Assembly: GCA_949752795.1 (NCBI GenBank)
Contig: OX457061.1
Span: 4,337,239-4,401,238, forward strand
Direction: 5' to 3'
DNA length: 64,000 nucleotides
Source: Hyperoodon ampullatus
Lineage: Eukaryota > Chordata > Mammalia > Artiodactyla > Ziphiidae
The notes beneath the pieces were generated by a model. It made no database searches and had not been told where the DNA came from. It saw nothing but the letters and a program-made list of their open reading frames with translations. Made by a program: the position numbers and the translations under genes. This document shows positions 63,101-64,000 of this stretch, piece after piece; position 1 is the first letter of the stretch, and every line of letters starts with the position of its first letter.

Positions 63101-63500
63101 CTGCTCACAGAGTCTATTTTGGATCCTTCCACTTGATTGGAAAAGTTGATGAAGTTTAAATGAAGCAGAATTAGAACCTCAGGCCACTGAGTATTGACGG
63201 GGGGGACGGGAGAATGTGCAATTCAATAGCCCCGGTTTCAGCAGAAAACAAGGGAAAGGCCTAAATGGCATAATCTTCAATCGAATCTAACATCCACACG
63301 GACAAGGCAGGGTAATGAGTTAGGCCAGATCAGGCCTGTTGGTTAAAGAAATTAATCCCTCCTGCCGCCTGCCCAAGCCAGGCTTTGATGCCCATTGTGT
63401 GGGCCCCTGTCCCAGTCTATCTAAATGCTAACGAACTGCGGGGGTGAGCAGGACTGTGCTTTTCTTTGCTGGCGCTAATCTGATAACAATTTGCTCTCTC
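63101..63500. promoter_or_regulatory. Candidate conserved non-coding element C (right end)
   Basis: Repeat-free. 'ccacttgattggaaaagttg', 'aatggcataatcttcaatcg', 'gttggttaaagaaattaatc' and 'gctggcgctaatctgataac' carry GATTGG, TAATC and TTAATC cores (homeodomain-like). Inference only. Confidence 0.36.
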
Positions 63501-64000
63501 TGATTAGGGGGGCGGGGAGGGGACGGGCGATGGGTGGGAGAGGAGGAGGGGACACCTTCCCTTTGAAAGGGGGAGGCCATTCTGGTCAGCCTGGATGGAG
63601 GTTTCACCCCTCACCCCCAACCAGCCAGCCTGGCTCCTGGTCGGCCGGCAGACACACATGTACAGAATAACCTAAACTCCAGGATTCTGTAGGAAGCCAA
63701 GTGTCCACGCTCCTTTTCTCTGTATGCCTTGTCTCTTCTTGAGACAGTATGTAGTGACACAAAAGTGCAAGCTTTACCTTAAGCCACCCTGACCCGCTGC
63801 CAGCATCCCTTCCTACCGCGCTTCTTCGCCTTCAGACTTTCCCTCCAAACACACCCAAGTTCTCAGCATCCAGTTTCTCGCCTTGTCTGGTCATTTTCTA
63901 CATCTAAAATGACCTGCTTCCTCCTCTCAGGCCCACTGAGTCCTGCTTGGTCATCCAGCAACTCCACCAGGCCTTTTTGGACCTCTCCAGGCCACCAACC
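63501..64000. other. Single-copy DNA, nothing recognised
   Basis: A G-rich start and a CT-rich end. No gene or repeat is recognised before the window ends; the last 100 bases (CT-rich, 'ctgcttcctcctctcaggcc') could be the start of an old L2. Confidence 0.4.

Overview
This window reads as a non-coding stretch of a mammalian nuclear genome, most probably from a whale or dolphin. The diagnostic signal is 16 copies of the tRNA-derived CHR SINE (head gggcttccctggtggcgc, internal box GGTTCGTGCCC or GGTTCGAGCCC, A-tail). Several copies are nearly identical to one another and carry intact target-site duplications. Six further tRNA-Glu-type SINEs, L1 3' ends of the artiodactyl type, and ancient mammalian families (MIR, L2, CR1/L3, MaLR LTRs, hAT and Tigger DNA transposons) make up the rest of the recognisable repeats. 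Family names come from recall of consensus sequences, because no library search was possible.

I found no convincing protein-coding gene, rRNA, tRNA gene, small RNA gene or CRISPR array. The longest open frames (up to about 200 codons) run through SINEs, simple repeats or unremarkable single-copy DNA. None shows a recognised domain or a credible exon structure. One 45-codon frame at 17407-17541, preceded by a fair splice acceptor, is the only open frame I think deserves a check.

Layout. 0-9 kb: old MIR/L2/L1 fragments, a cluster of three SINEs serially inserted at one site (2.7-3.6 kb), and an old L1 split by a MER5A-type element (4.5-5.5 kb). 9-16 kb: several MIRs, five CHR SINEs (one at 7.99 kb, then 11.2-16.1 kb), and single-copy AT-rich blocks that look like candidate regulatory DNA. 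16-21 kb: an old LTR, a MaLR LTR, an L2, an inverted MLT1 LTR, and two L1 3' ends, one of them with a 5' inversion. 21-33 kb: SINEs, MIRs, five L1 3' ends (one with a possible 3' transduction), a hAT-like element, a solo retroviral LTR inside an old L1, and a compound (CA)n-(ATCC)n repeat. 33-45 kb: mostly single-copy DNA, a nested L2/MIR/L1/SINE block (39.6-41.3 kb), and an L1 with two SINEs (43.6-44.6 kb). 45-53 kb: an L1 carrying a hAT MITE, two adjacent MIRs running into a GAT/GTT repeat, an internally deleted Tigger1 split by an L1, and an MLT1 LTR. 53-61 kb: a full-length long CHR SINE, a long antisense old L1, an L2 with (CA)n and (GATG)n, and an MLT1 split by a SINE. 61-64 kb: almost repeat-free, AT-rich, with many TAAT cores.

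The best reading is an intergenic or large intronic region that keeps several repeat-poor islands (9.8, 15.4, 24.6, 34.8, 37.4, 42.2, 52.5-53.3 and 61.3-63.5 kb), which may be conserved cis-regulatory elements. That inference rests on composition and absence of repeats only; cross-species alignment would decide it. I did not find a new molecular system. The most informative structures are the records of transposition, which allow relative dating of insertions.
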